Of a stretch of 64,000 bases of DNA, positions 1-7,496 are shown piece by piece (within the stretch, counting starts at the first letter, position 1; every line of letters starts with the position of its first letter). Source of the stretch: Gammaproteobacteria bacterium (GTDB lineage: Bacteria; Pseudomonadota; Gammaproteobacteria; Eutrophobiales; Eutrophobiaceae); contig JANQNX010000003.1 of assembly GCA_028279365.1 (NCBI GenBank), positions 62,001-126,000 of the forward strand, in the 5' to 3' direction. The translations under genes and the position numbers were made by a program. The notes beneath the pieces are model-generated. The model made no database searches, was not told the DNA's origin, and saw only the letters and a program-made list of their open reading frames with translations.

Positions 1-935
1 CGAATCAATCGCGACTGTGATTCGATACTCTCTGGCAGCGTTGCCTTGTCCAGTATTTGCTGAGCACCTGCCTGATTATTACAAGCCAGTACCATATCAC
101 AACCCGCTTGCAGCGCTGCCTCAGCGCGTTCTGGATAGCTGCCAATCACTTCCGCACCGGCCATACTTAAATCATCGCTGAATATAGTTCCCTGAAACTC
201 CAGTTGCTTGCGTAAAATTTGCTTAAGCCAAATCGGGGAGAAACCGGCAGGCAACTCATCGACCCTGGAATAAATCACATGCGCCGGCATGATACCCGCC
301 AAACCGTTGCGAATCATCCTTTCAAACGGAATCAAATCCAGCATTTGTATATCCTGGTAATCACGATGGTCATAGGGAATCGCAACATGCGAGTCTTCCA
401 CAACCGAACCATGACCGGGGAAATGTTTGCCAACCGCGGCCATCCCCGCCTGCTTCATGCCGCGTACATAGGCGCGAGCTAATTTTACAATCTGTTCCGG
501 TTCCGTATGAAAGGCACGATCACCGATGACTTCTGATTTATCGCCACCAATATCCAGCACCGGCGCGAAACTTAAATCGATACCGACCGCTAATAACTCC
601 GAAGCCATTAACCAGCCCGTTTGCTCGGTAAGCGTCTCTGCCTCGGCGCCATGTTTTGCAAACACATCACAAGCCGGTAATAATGTAAAACCCTCTCGAA
701 AACGTTGTACCCGGCCACCTTCATGATCGACGGCAATTAACAGATGCGGCTGACGTAATTCATGAATGGATTGCGTCAGCGCTGCAAGCTGTTCCGGTGA
801 AGCATAATTACGCGTAAACAAAATGACGCCGCCAACTTTTGGATGTAACAACATCTCACGTTCGTCGGCTTCCATCTCCAGACCGCGCAGGTCACACATC
901 ACCGGACCTAATGCCTGTTTCAGTTGCTTAGTCAT
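1..935 (-). CDS. nagZ: Beta-N-acetylhexosaminidase NagZ, C-terminus cut by window edge
   Basis: Glycoside hydrolase family 3 enzyme that removes N-acetylglucosamine from anhydromuropeptides in the cytoplasm during peptidoglycan recycling. The reading frame is open from ATG at 935 to the window edge, about 311 codons. The E. coli enzyme has about 341 residues, so roughly 30 are missing. Visible signatures are the family motif KHFPGHG near residue 170 followed by DSH, and FSDDLSM near residue 250, which carries the expected catalytic aspartate. Its ATG overlaps the stop of the upstream dppC-like gene by 4 nt (ATGA), so the two are probably translationally coupled. The link to a peptide permease fits muropeptide uptake or recycling, which is inference. 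Confidence 0.93.
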   Translation of the reverse strand, partial: MTKQLKQALGPVMCDLRGLEMEADEREMLLHPKVGGVILFTRNYASPEQLAALTQSIHELRQPHLLIAVDHEGGRVQRFREGFTLLPACDVFAKHGAEAETLTEQTGWLMASELLAVGIDLSFAPVLDIGGDKSEVIGDRAFHTEPEQIVKLARAYVRGMKQAGMAAVGKHFPGHGSVVEDSHVAIPYDHRDYQDIQMLDLIPFERMIRNGLAGIMPAHVIYSRVDELPAGFSPIWLKQILRKQLEFQGTIFSDDLSMAGAEVIGSYPERAEAALQAGCDMVLACNNQAGAQQILDKATLPESIESQSRLI

Positions 936-1741
936 GCTGTGGTTTGTTCTTTTATATCCATTGCGTCACGCAAACGATCACCAAGTAAATTAATACATAG
1001 CACCAGTGACAGAATAGCAAATCCCGGCGCGAGTACCATATGCGGCGCGATTAACAAATAGGCGCCACCATCACGAATCATACTACCCCATGAGGCCTGC
1101 GGCGGTTGAACGCCGAGGCCCAGAAATGACAAACCGGCTTCTGCAATCACTACCCCGGCAAATGCAAACGTCGCCTCAACAATCAATGGCGCCATAATTA
1201 ACGGCAAGACATGTTTAATCATGATAAATAATTCCGACGTGCCTAATGCCCTTGCCGCTAACACATGATCGCGTTCCCTAACTGTCAGCGTCTGCACTCT
1301 GGCCAAGCGTGCAAACCCCACCCAGCTGACGATAGACAATGCAAATACCGCATTCATCAATCCCGGCCCGAGTAATCCCGCTAATGCAATTGCCAACAAA
1401 ATACCTGGAAACGCAATAAATAAATCAATCACCATTACCAGCGCTCTATCCCACACACCACCTAACCATGCACCCAGGACTCCTAACACGATACCAATAA
1501 TTAATGAGATCGATACCACAATGATAGACACACTTAACGATGTTCTGGCACCCATGATCAAACGTGACGCAATCGAACGGCCCAAATCATCATGACCAAA
1601 CCACTGTTGCCAATTCGGCGGAACCAATATTTTTTCCAACGCGATCATATCGGGTTCAAGCGGAAGTAACGGCGAGCATAAGGCTAATACTAACCACGTT
1701 AACAAGATCAGAAGCGGGATAGAAATCAAACGCGCCATCAC
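932..1741 (-). CDS. DppC/OppC-like ABC transporter permease
   Basis: Inner-membrane permease subunit of a peptide/nickel-class ABC importer. It has 269 residues, slightly short for DppC (about 300), because the N-terminal cytoplasmic extension is reduced. The N-terminus has one membrane segment, then the conserved periplasmic stretch containing WFGHDDLGRS near residues 47-56, then the BPD_transp_1 core with about five further segments. The EAA-type loop is visible, ending near residue 215 in GLSFLGLGVQPP. It overlaps the upstream dppB-like gene by 4 nt and nagZ by 4 nt, giving one operon dppB-dppC-nagZ. No ATPase or solute-binding gene is in view; these could lie left of the window or elsewhere. 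The true substrate is unknown. Confidence 0.9.
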   Translation of the reverse strand: MMARLISIPLLILLTWLVLALCSPLLPLEPDMIALEKILVPPNWQQWFGHDDLGRSIASRLIMGARTSLSVSIIVVSISLIIGIVLGVLGAWLGGVWDRALVMVIDLFIAFPGILLAIALAGLLGPGLMNAVFALSIVSWVGFARLARVQTLTVRERDHVLAARALGTSELFIMIKHVLPLIMAPLIVEATFAFAGVVIAEAGLSFLGLGVQPPQASWGSMIRDGGAYLLIAPHMVLAPGFAILSLVLCINLLGDRLRDAMDIKEQTTA

Positions 1742-2661
1742 TCCAGCCTCACCCTGGGATCAACCGCAACATAGATCAAGTCTGTCAGTAGATTCACTAA
1801 TACATAGGTCATACTGATCAACAACACACAGGCTTGCACGACCGGATAATCGCGCTTTTGAATGGATTCAATCAACAGTTGCCCAATACCCGGCCAAGAA
1901 AATATGGTCTCGGTAATGACCGCCCCGGCCAACAAAGCGCCAAACTGCATGCCTAATATCGTAATGATAGGTAAGGCAGCATTTCTTAATGCGTGCAATG
2001 TCAACACCCGTGATTCAAACAAACCTCGCGCCCTGGCGGCACGAATATAATCTTCTTGCAATACCTCTAACATCGAAGCACGCACCATGCGTGACAGTAT
2101 CGCCGCCAAAGCTGTACCCAGAGTAATAGCAGGCAATATCAGTGAACCAAACCCTTCCTGCCCACTAACCGGGAACCAGCCTAACCATAAGGAAAATATC
2201 AGGATTAATACCGGCCCCATAACAAAGTTCGGAATCGATACACCGAGCATCGCTGTAACCATCGCCAGCCGATCCCAAATCGAATCTTTATAAACGGCAG
2301 CTAACATACCTAACGGTAAGGCAATGATTACCGCAATCAACAAGCTCGAAATACTGAGTATGAATGTTGCCGGGATACGCGTGAGTAATACGCTCGATAC
2401 CGCCTGACGCGAGTGTAGGGATTCACCAAAATCAAGTTGCACCACAGCAAAGAGATATTGCCACCACTGCGTCAACAACGGTTGGTGTAAACCAAGCGCT
2501 TCTCGCAATGCCTCGCGGTCTGCTGGCCGCGCCGTTTCGCCCAGCATCACTTCGACCGGATCGCCGGGCACAACATGGATCAATAGAAATACCAGTGTGA
2601 CAATACCAAACATCACTACCATGGCACTCAATATTCGTTTAATCAGATAATTGGCTAACAC
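1738..2661 (-). CDS. DppB/OppB-like ABC transporter permease
   Basis: First permease of the peptide-type ABC importer, 307 residues, a normal DppB length. The N-terminal membrane segment (residues 8-30) is followed by the family signature HVVPGDPVEVMLG near residue 30. The C-terminal half has the transmembrane core and an EAA-type loop with YIRAARARGL near residue 185. The start is a GTG at 2661 with no clear Shine-Dalgarno; no better in-frame start is visible. It is the promoter-proximal gene of the operon with dppC-like and nagZ, and a divergent gene starts 61 bp away. An alternative substrate class (nickel, glutathione) cannot be excluded from sequence alone. Confidence 0.9.
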   Translation of the reverse strand: MLANYLIKRILSAMVVMFGIVTLVFLLIHVVPGDPVEVMLGETARPADREALREALGLHQPLLTQWWQYLFAVVQLDFGESLHSRQAVSSVLLTRIPATFILSISSLLIAVIIALPLGMLAAVYKDSIWDRLAMVTAMLGVSIPNFVMGPVLILIFSLWLGWFPVSGQEGFGSLILPAITLGTALAAILSRMVRASMLEVLQEDYIRAARARGLFESRVLTLHALRNAALPIITILGMQFGALLAGAVITETIFSWPGIGQLLIESIQKRDYPVVQACVLLISMTYVLVNLLTDLIYVAVDPRVRLE

Positions 2662-2722
2662 ACGACGATTCGCTCACAAAATGACCCGGTTTGTTTCATA
2701 TCATGCCTGATAACAGGCTACA

Positions 2723-3265
2723 ATGAATCTTAAGGATGTTAATGACAATGAAATAATGAGCAAATATCAATTTAATAATAATAATGAGGAGCAGGCCGAG
2801 ATTGCCGACACCCCCGCTATGAAGTCATTTGATAACGCCACCCGGGATGTATTAAGTATCGTCATTCGTTTATGCGGCCTGGTCCTGCTGTTTATTGGAT
2901 TAGGTATTGCGCTGCAAGTCTTTAATGAGGCACTGGCATTATATAAAGATCCGGCCAATATCGAACGCGTTGCCATCGCCATTGAAAAAGGTTCGAATAT
3001 CGACAAGAGCATTGCACCATTGCGGGATAGTTTGTTGGGCGAAGATGAAGCAAGAGAATTTTCTGAACAAACTAAAAATGCTGCTCCCGCTCCCACCGGC
3101 ATACGCATCTCCTATTTCATTGCCTGGGTCATCGACTTGTTGTTATTGCTGTTGCTCGCGAGAATATCCTTAATGGCAATCAAAACCGGTGGTGAACTCG
3201 CGCTCTACGATAGTCAAATAAAACGTTTTGCCCGAGAAGTTGTCCAACAAAACAAAAAAGAATAA
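2723..3265 (+). CDS. Hypothetical membrane protein with two transmembrane segments
   Basis: No family recognised. The 180-residue product has an Asn-rich, hydrophilic N-terminus and a hydrophobic segment near residues 46-70. A hydrophilic, probably periplasmic stretch (about 75-125) follows, then a leucine-rich second segment near 130-155 and a basic C-terminal tail ending in lysines. The start is uncertain: ATG 2723 has a weak upstream signal, and an internal ATG at 2756 (MSKYQF) is plausible. It is followed after 19 bp by another small membrane protein gene on the same strand, so the two may be co-transcribed. Confidence 0.7.
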   Translation: MNLKDVNDNEIMSKYQFNNNNEEQAEIADTPAMKSFDNATRDVLSIVIRLCGLVLLFIGLGIALQVFNEALALYKDPANIERVAIAIEKGSNIDKSIAPLRDSLLGEDEAREFSEQTKNAAPAPTGIRISYFIAWVIDLLLLLLLARISLMAIKTGGELALYDSQIKRFAREVVQQNKKE

Positions 3266-3284
3266 CGCCAACATTTAAACACAC

Positions 3285-3719
3285 ATGATGGAACCTTCAA
3301 TCAACAACAAAATGCAGGTCTATCAAATTACCGTAGTCTTTAGCGTGCTATTCGCATTGATTGGCTTTTCCTACAACGTCTGGCGCATGGAAGTCTCCGA
3401 AGAGAATAATAATATCCGCACCGCATCGTTTGAATTATTACTCGAACTGTCCGAACTGGAACAACTCATCTATACCGCTTATTACGATAAAGATATAAAA
3501 GAAGGTAGCCCGCGAAAAGGCTGGGTTAAAGTCGGATTGATTAATGACCTCAGTGTCCTGACTTCCGAATCCGTTGTTAACACTTCAGCAGAGTTAAAAT
3601 CATTATGGTCATCAAGCTGGAATGAAGTCGAAAGCAATAAAGAAGTGGTTGATAGCCTCGTCAAGGCAATTGATGCAGTAAGGGCTGAGATTAAATTATT
3701 GTTAAGTTCTTTGGAGTAG
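3285..3719 (+). CDS. Hypothetical membrane-anchored protein (intact copy)
   Basis: Unrecognised 144-residue protein with one transmembrane segment (about residues 14-32) followed by a helical, Glu/Leu-rich soluble domain, probably exposed on one face of the membrane. ATG codons at 3285 and 3288 are both possible. Its last two thirds (from about 3434 to the stop) are repeated, with about 80 percent identity and two 1-nt deletions, beyond the dmeF gene at 4737-5020. This copy has an uninterrupted frame and is the functional candidate. It probably forms a pair with the preceding membrane protein gene. Confidence 0.7.
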   Translation: MMEPSINNKMQVYQITVVFSVLFALIGFSYNVWRMEVSEENNNIRTASFELLLELSELEQLIYTAYYDKDIKEGSPRKGWVKVGLINDLSVLTSESVVNTSAELKSLWSSSWNEVESNKEVVDSLVKAIDAVRAEIKLLLSSLE

Positions 3720-3799
3720 AATTCAACAAACGACCCAAATCAGATATTGTTGAAAATTCACTATGTTCCAATTGTTTTTTCTATAGTAGGAGATTCCTG

Positions 3800-4735
3800 T
3801 TGCATACAAATCAATTAGACGAATGGCAGCATAGCCATGTGTTCGGTCAGAACAAACAACGCGCCGGTGAGAGCAGGACGTTATTTGTCGTTGGACTAAC
3901 AGCCACCATGATGGTGATTGAGATTATTACCGGGATACTCTACGGCTCTATGGCGTTGTTAGCTGACGGGCTTCACATGGCGTCTCATACGCTTGCACTT
4001 GGCATTTCTGTTTTTGCTTATGTGATATCCAGGCGTTCTGCAAATGATAGAAGTTATTCTTTCGGCGTGGGTAAGATTAACAGTCTAGCGGGTTTTGCCA
4101 GCGCGGTGTTGCTGATGGGCTTTGCTATTATTATGGTGACGGAGAGTACCAGCAGGCTGATAAAACCGCTGTCTATCGCTTTCGATCAAGCCATTATCGT
4201 AGCGGTGATCGGGCTCATTATAAATGGAGCAAGCGCGTGGATTTTAATGTCAACGCCTCACGAACATAGTCATGACCATGGACATGCGCATGATCATCAC
4301 GATCACAATTTACGCGCGGCTTACCTGCACGTATTGGCTGATGCATTAACTTCAATATTGGCAATTGTCGCTCTGCTGGCTGGAAAGTATTTAGGAGCAA
4401 ACTGGCTCGATCCGGCAATGGGCTTTGTCGGTGCGGCTTTAGTTTCTCGTTGGTCTTATGTATTGATTAAAGACACTTCTCATGTTCTGTTAGACAAACA
4501 GGCCAGCAAAAACATGGAGATTGATATACAACAGTCGATTGAAGCTAATTCGTCTGATCGTATTGCCGACCTGCACCTTTGGAATATTGGCCATGGGATA
4601 TTTGCTGCTGAAATTACTATTGTCAGTGACAATCCGGCCACGCCTTCTCACTATAAATCATTAATACCGGATTATTTAAATATTGTTCACGTTACCGTCG
4701 AAGTGCATCGTTGTTCACATACGGCTTTTGATTGA
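3800..4735 (+). CDS. dmeF: CDF-family metal exporter, DmeF-like
   Basis: Cation diffusion facilitator that exports divalent metal (Co/Ni/Zn class) from the cytoplasm by proton antiport. It has 311 residues and six predicted membrane segments. The metal-site motif ADGLHMASH lies in TM2 and HVLADALTS in TM5. A His-rich cytoplasmic loop (about residues 152-168, HEHSHDHGHAHDHHDH) lies between TM4 and TM5. The N-terminal HSHVFG stretch is typical of the DmeF subgroup. The start is TTG at 3800, chosen because AGGAG sits 7 nt upstream. The gene is bracketed by an intact gene and a truncated copy of that gene, so it looks acquired. No metalloregulator gene is beside it. Confidence 0.88.
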   Translation: MHTNQLDEWQHSHVFGQNKQRAGESRTLFVVGLTATMMVIEIITGILYGSMALLADGLHMASHTLALGISVFAYVISRRSANDRSYSFGVGKINSLAGFASAVLLMGFAIIMVTESTSRLIKPLSIAFDQAIIVAVIGLIINGASAWILMSTPHEHSHDHGHAHDHHDHNLRAAYLHVLADALTSILAIVALLAGKYLGANWLDPAMGFVGAALVSRWSYVLIKDTSHVLLDKQASKNMEIDIQQSIEANSSDRIADLHLWNIGHGIFAAEITIVSDNPATPSHYKSLIPDYLNIVHVTVEVHRCSHTAFD

Positions 4736-4736
4736 T

Positions 4737-5020
4737 ATTATTACTCGAACTATACGAACTGAAACAACTTATCTATACCGCTTCTTACGATAAAGATATA
4801 AACGAAGGTAGCCCAAAAAAGGTTGGGTAAAGGTAGGATTGATTAATAACCTTAGCGTCTCACTTTCGAATCTGTCATTAACGCTTCATCAGAATTAAAA
4901 TCATCGTGGTCATCAAGCTCAAATGAAATCGATAACAATAAAGAAGTAGTTAATAATCTCGTCAAGGCAATTGATGCTGCTAGAGCTGAAATAAAATTAT
5001 TGTTAAGTCCTTTGAAGTAG
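4737..5020 (+). pseudogene. Truncated, frameshifted copy of the 3285-3719 gene
   Basis: The stretch aligns with 3434-3719, covering codon 51 to the stop. Shared blocks include ATCTATACCGCTT and GTTAATAATCTCGTCAAGG-type sequence, and matching continues into GTAGAATTC after the stop. Two single-base deletions destroy the frame: one near 4815, which brings TAA into frame, and one near 4868. The match begins at the dmeF stop codon and ends near 5025. There is no start codon or signal for translation. It is best explained as the residual half of a duplication created when dmeF was inserted. Confidence 0.85.
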
Positions 5021-5096
5021 AATTCTGCTCGTTACTGAGTTAACAGTTAGTGGTGATTTGTTCGAACCCAAAGTTAAGCGACTTGTTATATTTCAT

Positions 5097-5918
5097 TTAC
5101 CTGAAATTTCTAAGTATGCGAGCTTTCCAGTCTTCTTCTAGTTTTTGCAATCTTTTCTTTTTTATACCAACACAAGACAGACTTTTTCTATATTCAGAGT
5201 GTCTTAAAAATCTTGATAGTTTAATTCCCTGAAATATTTCCATAAAACCGTTCATTCTAATGCATTCAGTTAAAACGTTTGTTTTTTTACTTTTGCCAGA
5301 TTTTATTTTAGCTTCAGCGGCACTCTTGAGATCATCAGGGGGTAAATCTTCTAATCTAGAAGCCTCAGCCCATAAGAGATCAATTAATATCAAACACCTG
5401 CGGCGAATTCCATCATGATAAATCAACCAATCTTGAATTTCTCTTCGTATTTGTAAGTGACGCTCTCCCGATTCAGAAAAATTATTAATATAATCCACAT
5501 CGAGAAGAATCCTCAAAGGTCGACTATGTCTTAAAAGCTCTGTTCCAAATATGGGGTAAATATCTTGTATTTCGAGCTGCCCCTTGAGGGTTCTAATACA
5601 TGCGTCGCTTAATATTGTGAATATTACTCGCGAAGCATCTAAAGCCCAAATGGATGGTGCACAGTAACTGGCAGTCTTCTTTAATTCTTTAAATTCATAT
5701 AAGGTTCGCTTATCAACAACCTGGTAATATTCATCTTCCTCCCTACCAATATAAATAATTGCACCCCATTCACGTTTACTCTCAGTCCACAGCCGGTGGT
5801 ATTCTTGCATAAAATCTAATCGACTTTGCCTACGTTGCGATTTAAGAATTGAGACTTGAGCATAACCAACCAAAACTAATAAAAGTGAAGAGAGTGCAGT
5901 TATAGTATTACTATCCAT
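5097..5918 (-). CDS. Membrane-anchored protein of unknown function, possible TIR partner
   Basis: A 273-residue product with one N-terminal membrane segment (about residues 7-26) and a long soluble, charged, mostly helical domain. It resembles the general layout of DUF4760-type membrane-anchored proteins, but I cannot assign it. The C-terminus is Lys/Arg rich. It lies 91 bp downstream of the TIR gene on the same strand and shares its AT-rich composition, so co-transcription is likely. A defence-associated or regulatory role is inferred from context only. Just after its stop, the minus strand reads TATAACAAGTCGCTTAAC (about 5068-5086). This resembles the left half of an integron attC, but no convincing right half follows. 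Confidence 0.7.
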   Translation of the reverse strand: MDSNTITALSSLLLVLVGYAQVSILKSQRRQSRLDFMQEYHRLWTESKREWGAIIYIGREEDEYYQVVDKRTLYEFKELKKTASYCAPSIWALDASRVIFTILSDACIRTLKGQLEIQDIYPIFGTELLRHSRPLRILLDVDYINNFSESGERHLQIRREIQDWLIYHDGIRRRCLILIDLLWAEASRLEDLPPDDLKSAAEAKIKSGKSKKTNVLTECIRMNGFMEIFQGIKLSRFLRHSEYRKSLSCVGIKKKRLQKLEEDWKARILRNFR

Positions 5919-6009
5919 GGTCTATTTCTCTTTTATTAAACATATAACATTTTGAAATCTAACAGCCTGAATAATAGACAGATAGTTATTAGTCCTGTCC
6001 TTTATACAT

Positions 6010-6894
6010 TCAATTGCTAAGGCGCTTCTCGACTAAACTTACACGTTCATAGATAAAACCAGCGATCTCCGCTGAACCGAATCTTGTAGCATCGATATAC
6101 CCGTCGGTATTAAATACACCCTCTATGTCCGAATTGTCAGTTCGAATAAACATTATGCGATCATGCTGTTTTGACTTAATGATGTCCTTTATAGCTCTGA
6201 ACTCTACTCCGCACCATTCTTTCTCTTGATAATAAGCACAGAGAAAAACGACGACTAATTTCGAGCGATTTCGATATATATCTTGAAGTACAAGATCTAA
6301 TGATGGGCGTGCCAACTGAGCAGTGTAATTGTTGTCATAGAAATAGGAATTAGGTCCAAGTTTACTTTCTAGTTCTGCGACAATAGGCTCTACTATGCTT
6401 CGGATTTCTCCCGGGAATGATAAGGCAACATCAAAAATGTGTTTAGTGATGTCGATAATATTATCTTTGTTTCTAGACCATCGTGGCAGATAAATACCTA
6501 CTGCTGCTAACTCTTTTGGTAAGTTCACATTCTTTAAAGCCCAATGAGTTCGATTCATTTCCCACTCAAGAATGTCTAGTTCAAACTCTAAGAGTTTAAA
6601 TTGTTCGTGAGTCATAAACCTATTTAGATGCACTATTTCGTAGTGGATTTTGATTTCACCTTGCCGCTTTTTTATTTCAGTAATGAGGCCGAACTTAGGA
6701 TCTTTTTTGTTAAATGCTTCATAGGCGAACACACATGGAAATTTAGTAAGCGCCTCTATGCTTTCACCTGAAAATGAGTGGTACTTTTTAAACAAAGCGT
6801 TGTCAGTGTATTCGTAGATACATCTGCGCTCTTCGAAAACAATTGGTTCACCTTCCCAAGCGTTTTCATCCGCCGAAACAAGCAGGTTATACAT
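6010..6894 (-). CDS. TIR-domain protein, candidate NADase effector
   Basis: A 294-residue protein with an N-terminal domain of unknown family (about 1-140) and a C-terminal bacterial TIR domain (about 150-290). The TIR part begins VALSFPGEIR near residue 156 and contains ELESKLG, a YFYDNN box and ARPSLDLVLQDIY. It ends its third strand in KLVVVFLCAYY, followed by EWCGVEFRA (residues 226-234). Glu231 in the WCxxE loop matches the catalytic glutamate position of TIR NADases. In bacteria such domains usually act in anti-phage abortive infection or as virulence NADases; the first is more likely here but is inferred. The ATG is 17 nt after the stop of a leader ORF, with AAGG at 10 nt, suggesting coupling. 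The region is more AT-rich than its housekeeping neighbours. Confidence 0.85.
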   Translation of the reverse strand: MYNLLVSADENAWEGEPIVFEERRCIYEYTDNALFKKYHSFSGESIEALTKFPCVFAYEAFNKKDPKFGLITEIKKRQGEIKIHYEIVHLNRFMTHEQFKLLEFELDILEWEMNRTHWALKNVNLPKELAAVGIYLPRWSRNKDNIIDITKHIFDVALSFPGEIRSIVEPIVAELESKLGPNSYFYDNNYTAQLARPSLDLVLQDIYRNRSKLVVVFLCAYYQEKEWCGVEFRAIKDIIKSKQHDRIMFIRTDNSDIEGVFNTDGYIDATRFGSAEIAGFIYERVSLVEKRLSN

Positions 6895-6910
6895 TCTGAA
6901 TATGCCTTAA

Positions 6911-6967
6911 CTATCTTTTGGGTGACACTCTAGCCAGATAAGCATTTTTGGTTTTTTGTTGGAACAT
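6911..6967 (-). CDS. 18-residue leader ORF upstream of the TIR gene
   Basis: ATG at 6967 is preceded at 9 nt by a full AAGGAGG Shine-Dalgarno (6977-6983). The ORF has 18 codons and ends TAG at 6913-6911. The 21-nt ribosome-binding/start region matches the one upstream of the VOC gene (31586-31606) at all but one position. The peptide (starts MFQQKTK, ends SPKR) is basic with no recognisable domain. A role in feeding ribosomes to the TIR gene is inferred from the 16-nt gap and from the repeated module. Confidence 0.5.
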   Translation of the reverse strand: MFQQKTKNAYLARVSPKR

Positions 6968-7009
6968 AATAGAAAACCTCCTTGTTTCAATAATATATAG
7001 CATTATTTA

Positions 7010-7048
7010 ATTATAATAATCCTGTATACAAAATGTCTACTTTGACAT
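7010..7048 (-). promoter_or_regulatory. Promoter and inverted repeat of the TIR leader
   Basis: On the minus strand there is a -35 TAGACA (7039-7034), an 18-nt spacer and a -10 TATAAT (7015-7010). The leader ATG lies 43 nt beyond the -10. An inverted repeat ATGTC-N6-GACAT (7033-7048) overlaps the -35, as an operator would. The VOC locus has TAGACA, an 18-nt spacer, TATACT and the same 43-nt distance to its leader ATG. Confidence 0.6.
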
Positions 7049-7096
7049 ATGGGATATACAAATACCGCGGTCTCATAGATGTAAAGGAGCAATAAT

Positions 7097-7207
7097 ATGT
7101 TTCTATATCTTAATTCAGTATGGCCATATATTTTAAATATACTAGAAAGTGAAGATTTATTTACTAAAGAATATATGCATTTATTTAAGTTCGAAAATAT
7201 CTTCTGA
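7097..7207 (+). CDS. Possible 36-residue small ORF, divergent from the TIR leader
   Basis: ATG at 7097 is preceded by AAAGGAG at good spacing (7 nt after GGAG) and runs 36 codons to TGA at 7205. The peptide is hydrophobic/aromatic at its N-terminus (MFLYLNSVWPYILNIL) and acidic in the middle. It is divergent from the TIR operon and separated from it by the 7033-7048 inverted repeat. It overlaps the 3' end of a decayed gene on the other strand. No convincing -10 was found. The strong ribosome-binding site is the only positive evidence. Confidence 0.3.
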   Translation: MFLYLNSVWPYILNILESEDLFTKEYMHLFKFENIF

Positions 7208-7490
7208 GACTTGCTTATATCCAACAGGGGTAAACACAAACGGATCGACATCCAACATCGGCGCCTTACATTGCAGATAGTCATCTCGTGGTGGGTTTTC
7301 CCGTTCCCAGTCTTGTTGTAGTTTTTCGGCTTTACCGGAATGGTAGCCATCAAGATACTTAATCTTTACCAAATACGATCCAATGCTTTTTATCTAACTG
7401 GGCATAGCCATCCTGGTAACCGGTTTGATAATCGCTGTAAGCGGATAATAAGTAACAACAGAATAAACTGTGTAAGATTTGGCACTTCAT
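7181..7490 (-). pseudogene. Frameshifted small lipoprotein-like gene
   Basis: From ATG 7490 the frame encodes a short hydrophobic leader (MKCQILHSLFCCYLLSAY) followed by SDYQTGYQDGYAQ, and stops at TAA near 7376. Skipping one G in TTTGGTAAAG near 7373 joins it to the next frame (63 residues), which continues with the similar motif KYLDGYHSGKA and ends SEDIFELK. The two halves share a D-G-Y-x-x-G theme, so one gene with a single-base insertion is likely. LLSAY may be a lost lipobox. It begins 7 nt after the DUF3106 gene as the last member of that operon. A sequencing error would restore a normal gene of about 102 residues. Confidence 0.5.
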
Positions 7491-7496
7491 TAACTA

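Noticed and set aside
219-726. Two plus-strand ORFs in the first 800 bp
   Set aside because: Both lie antisense within nagZ, whose full-length frame carries clear family motifs.
5040-5096. TTCGAAC block as a tRNA T-loop remnant or attC right half
   Set aside because: No cloverleaf can be folded; the attC interpretation has only one convincing half, so it is mentioned with the neighbouring gene but not annotated.
7003-7353. 116-codon minus-strand ORF in the AT-rich gap
   Set aside because: It overlaps the decayed lipoprotein gene in another frame, and its sequence is not protein-like.
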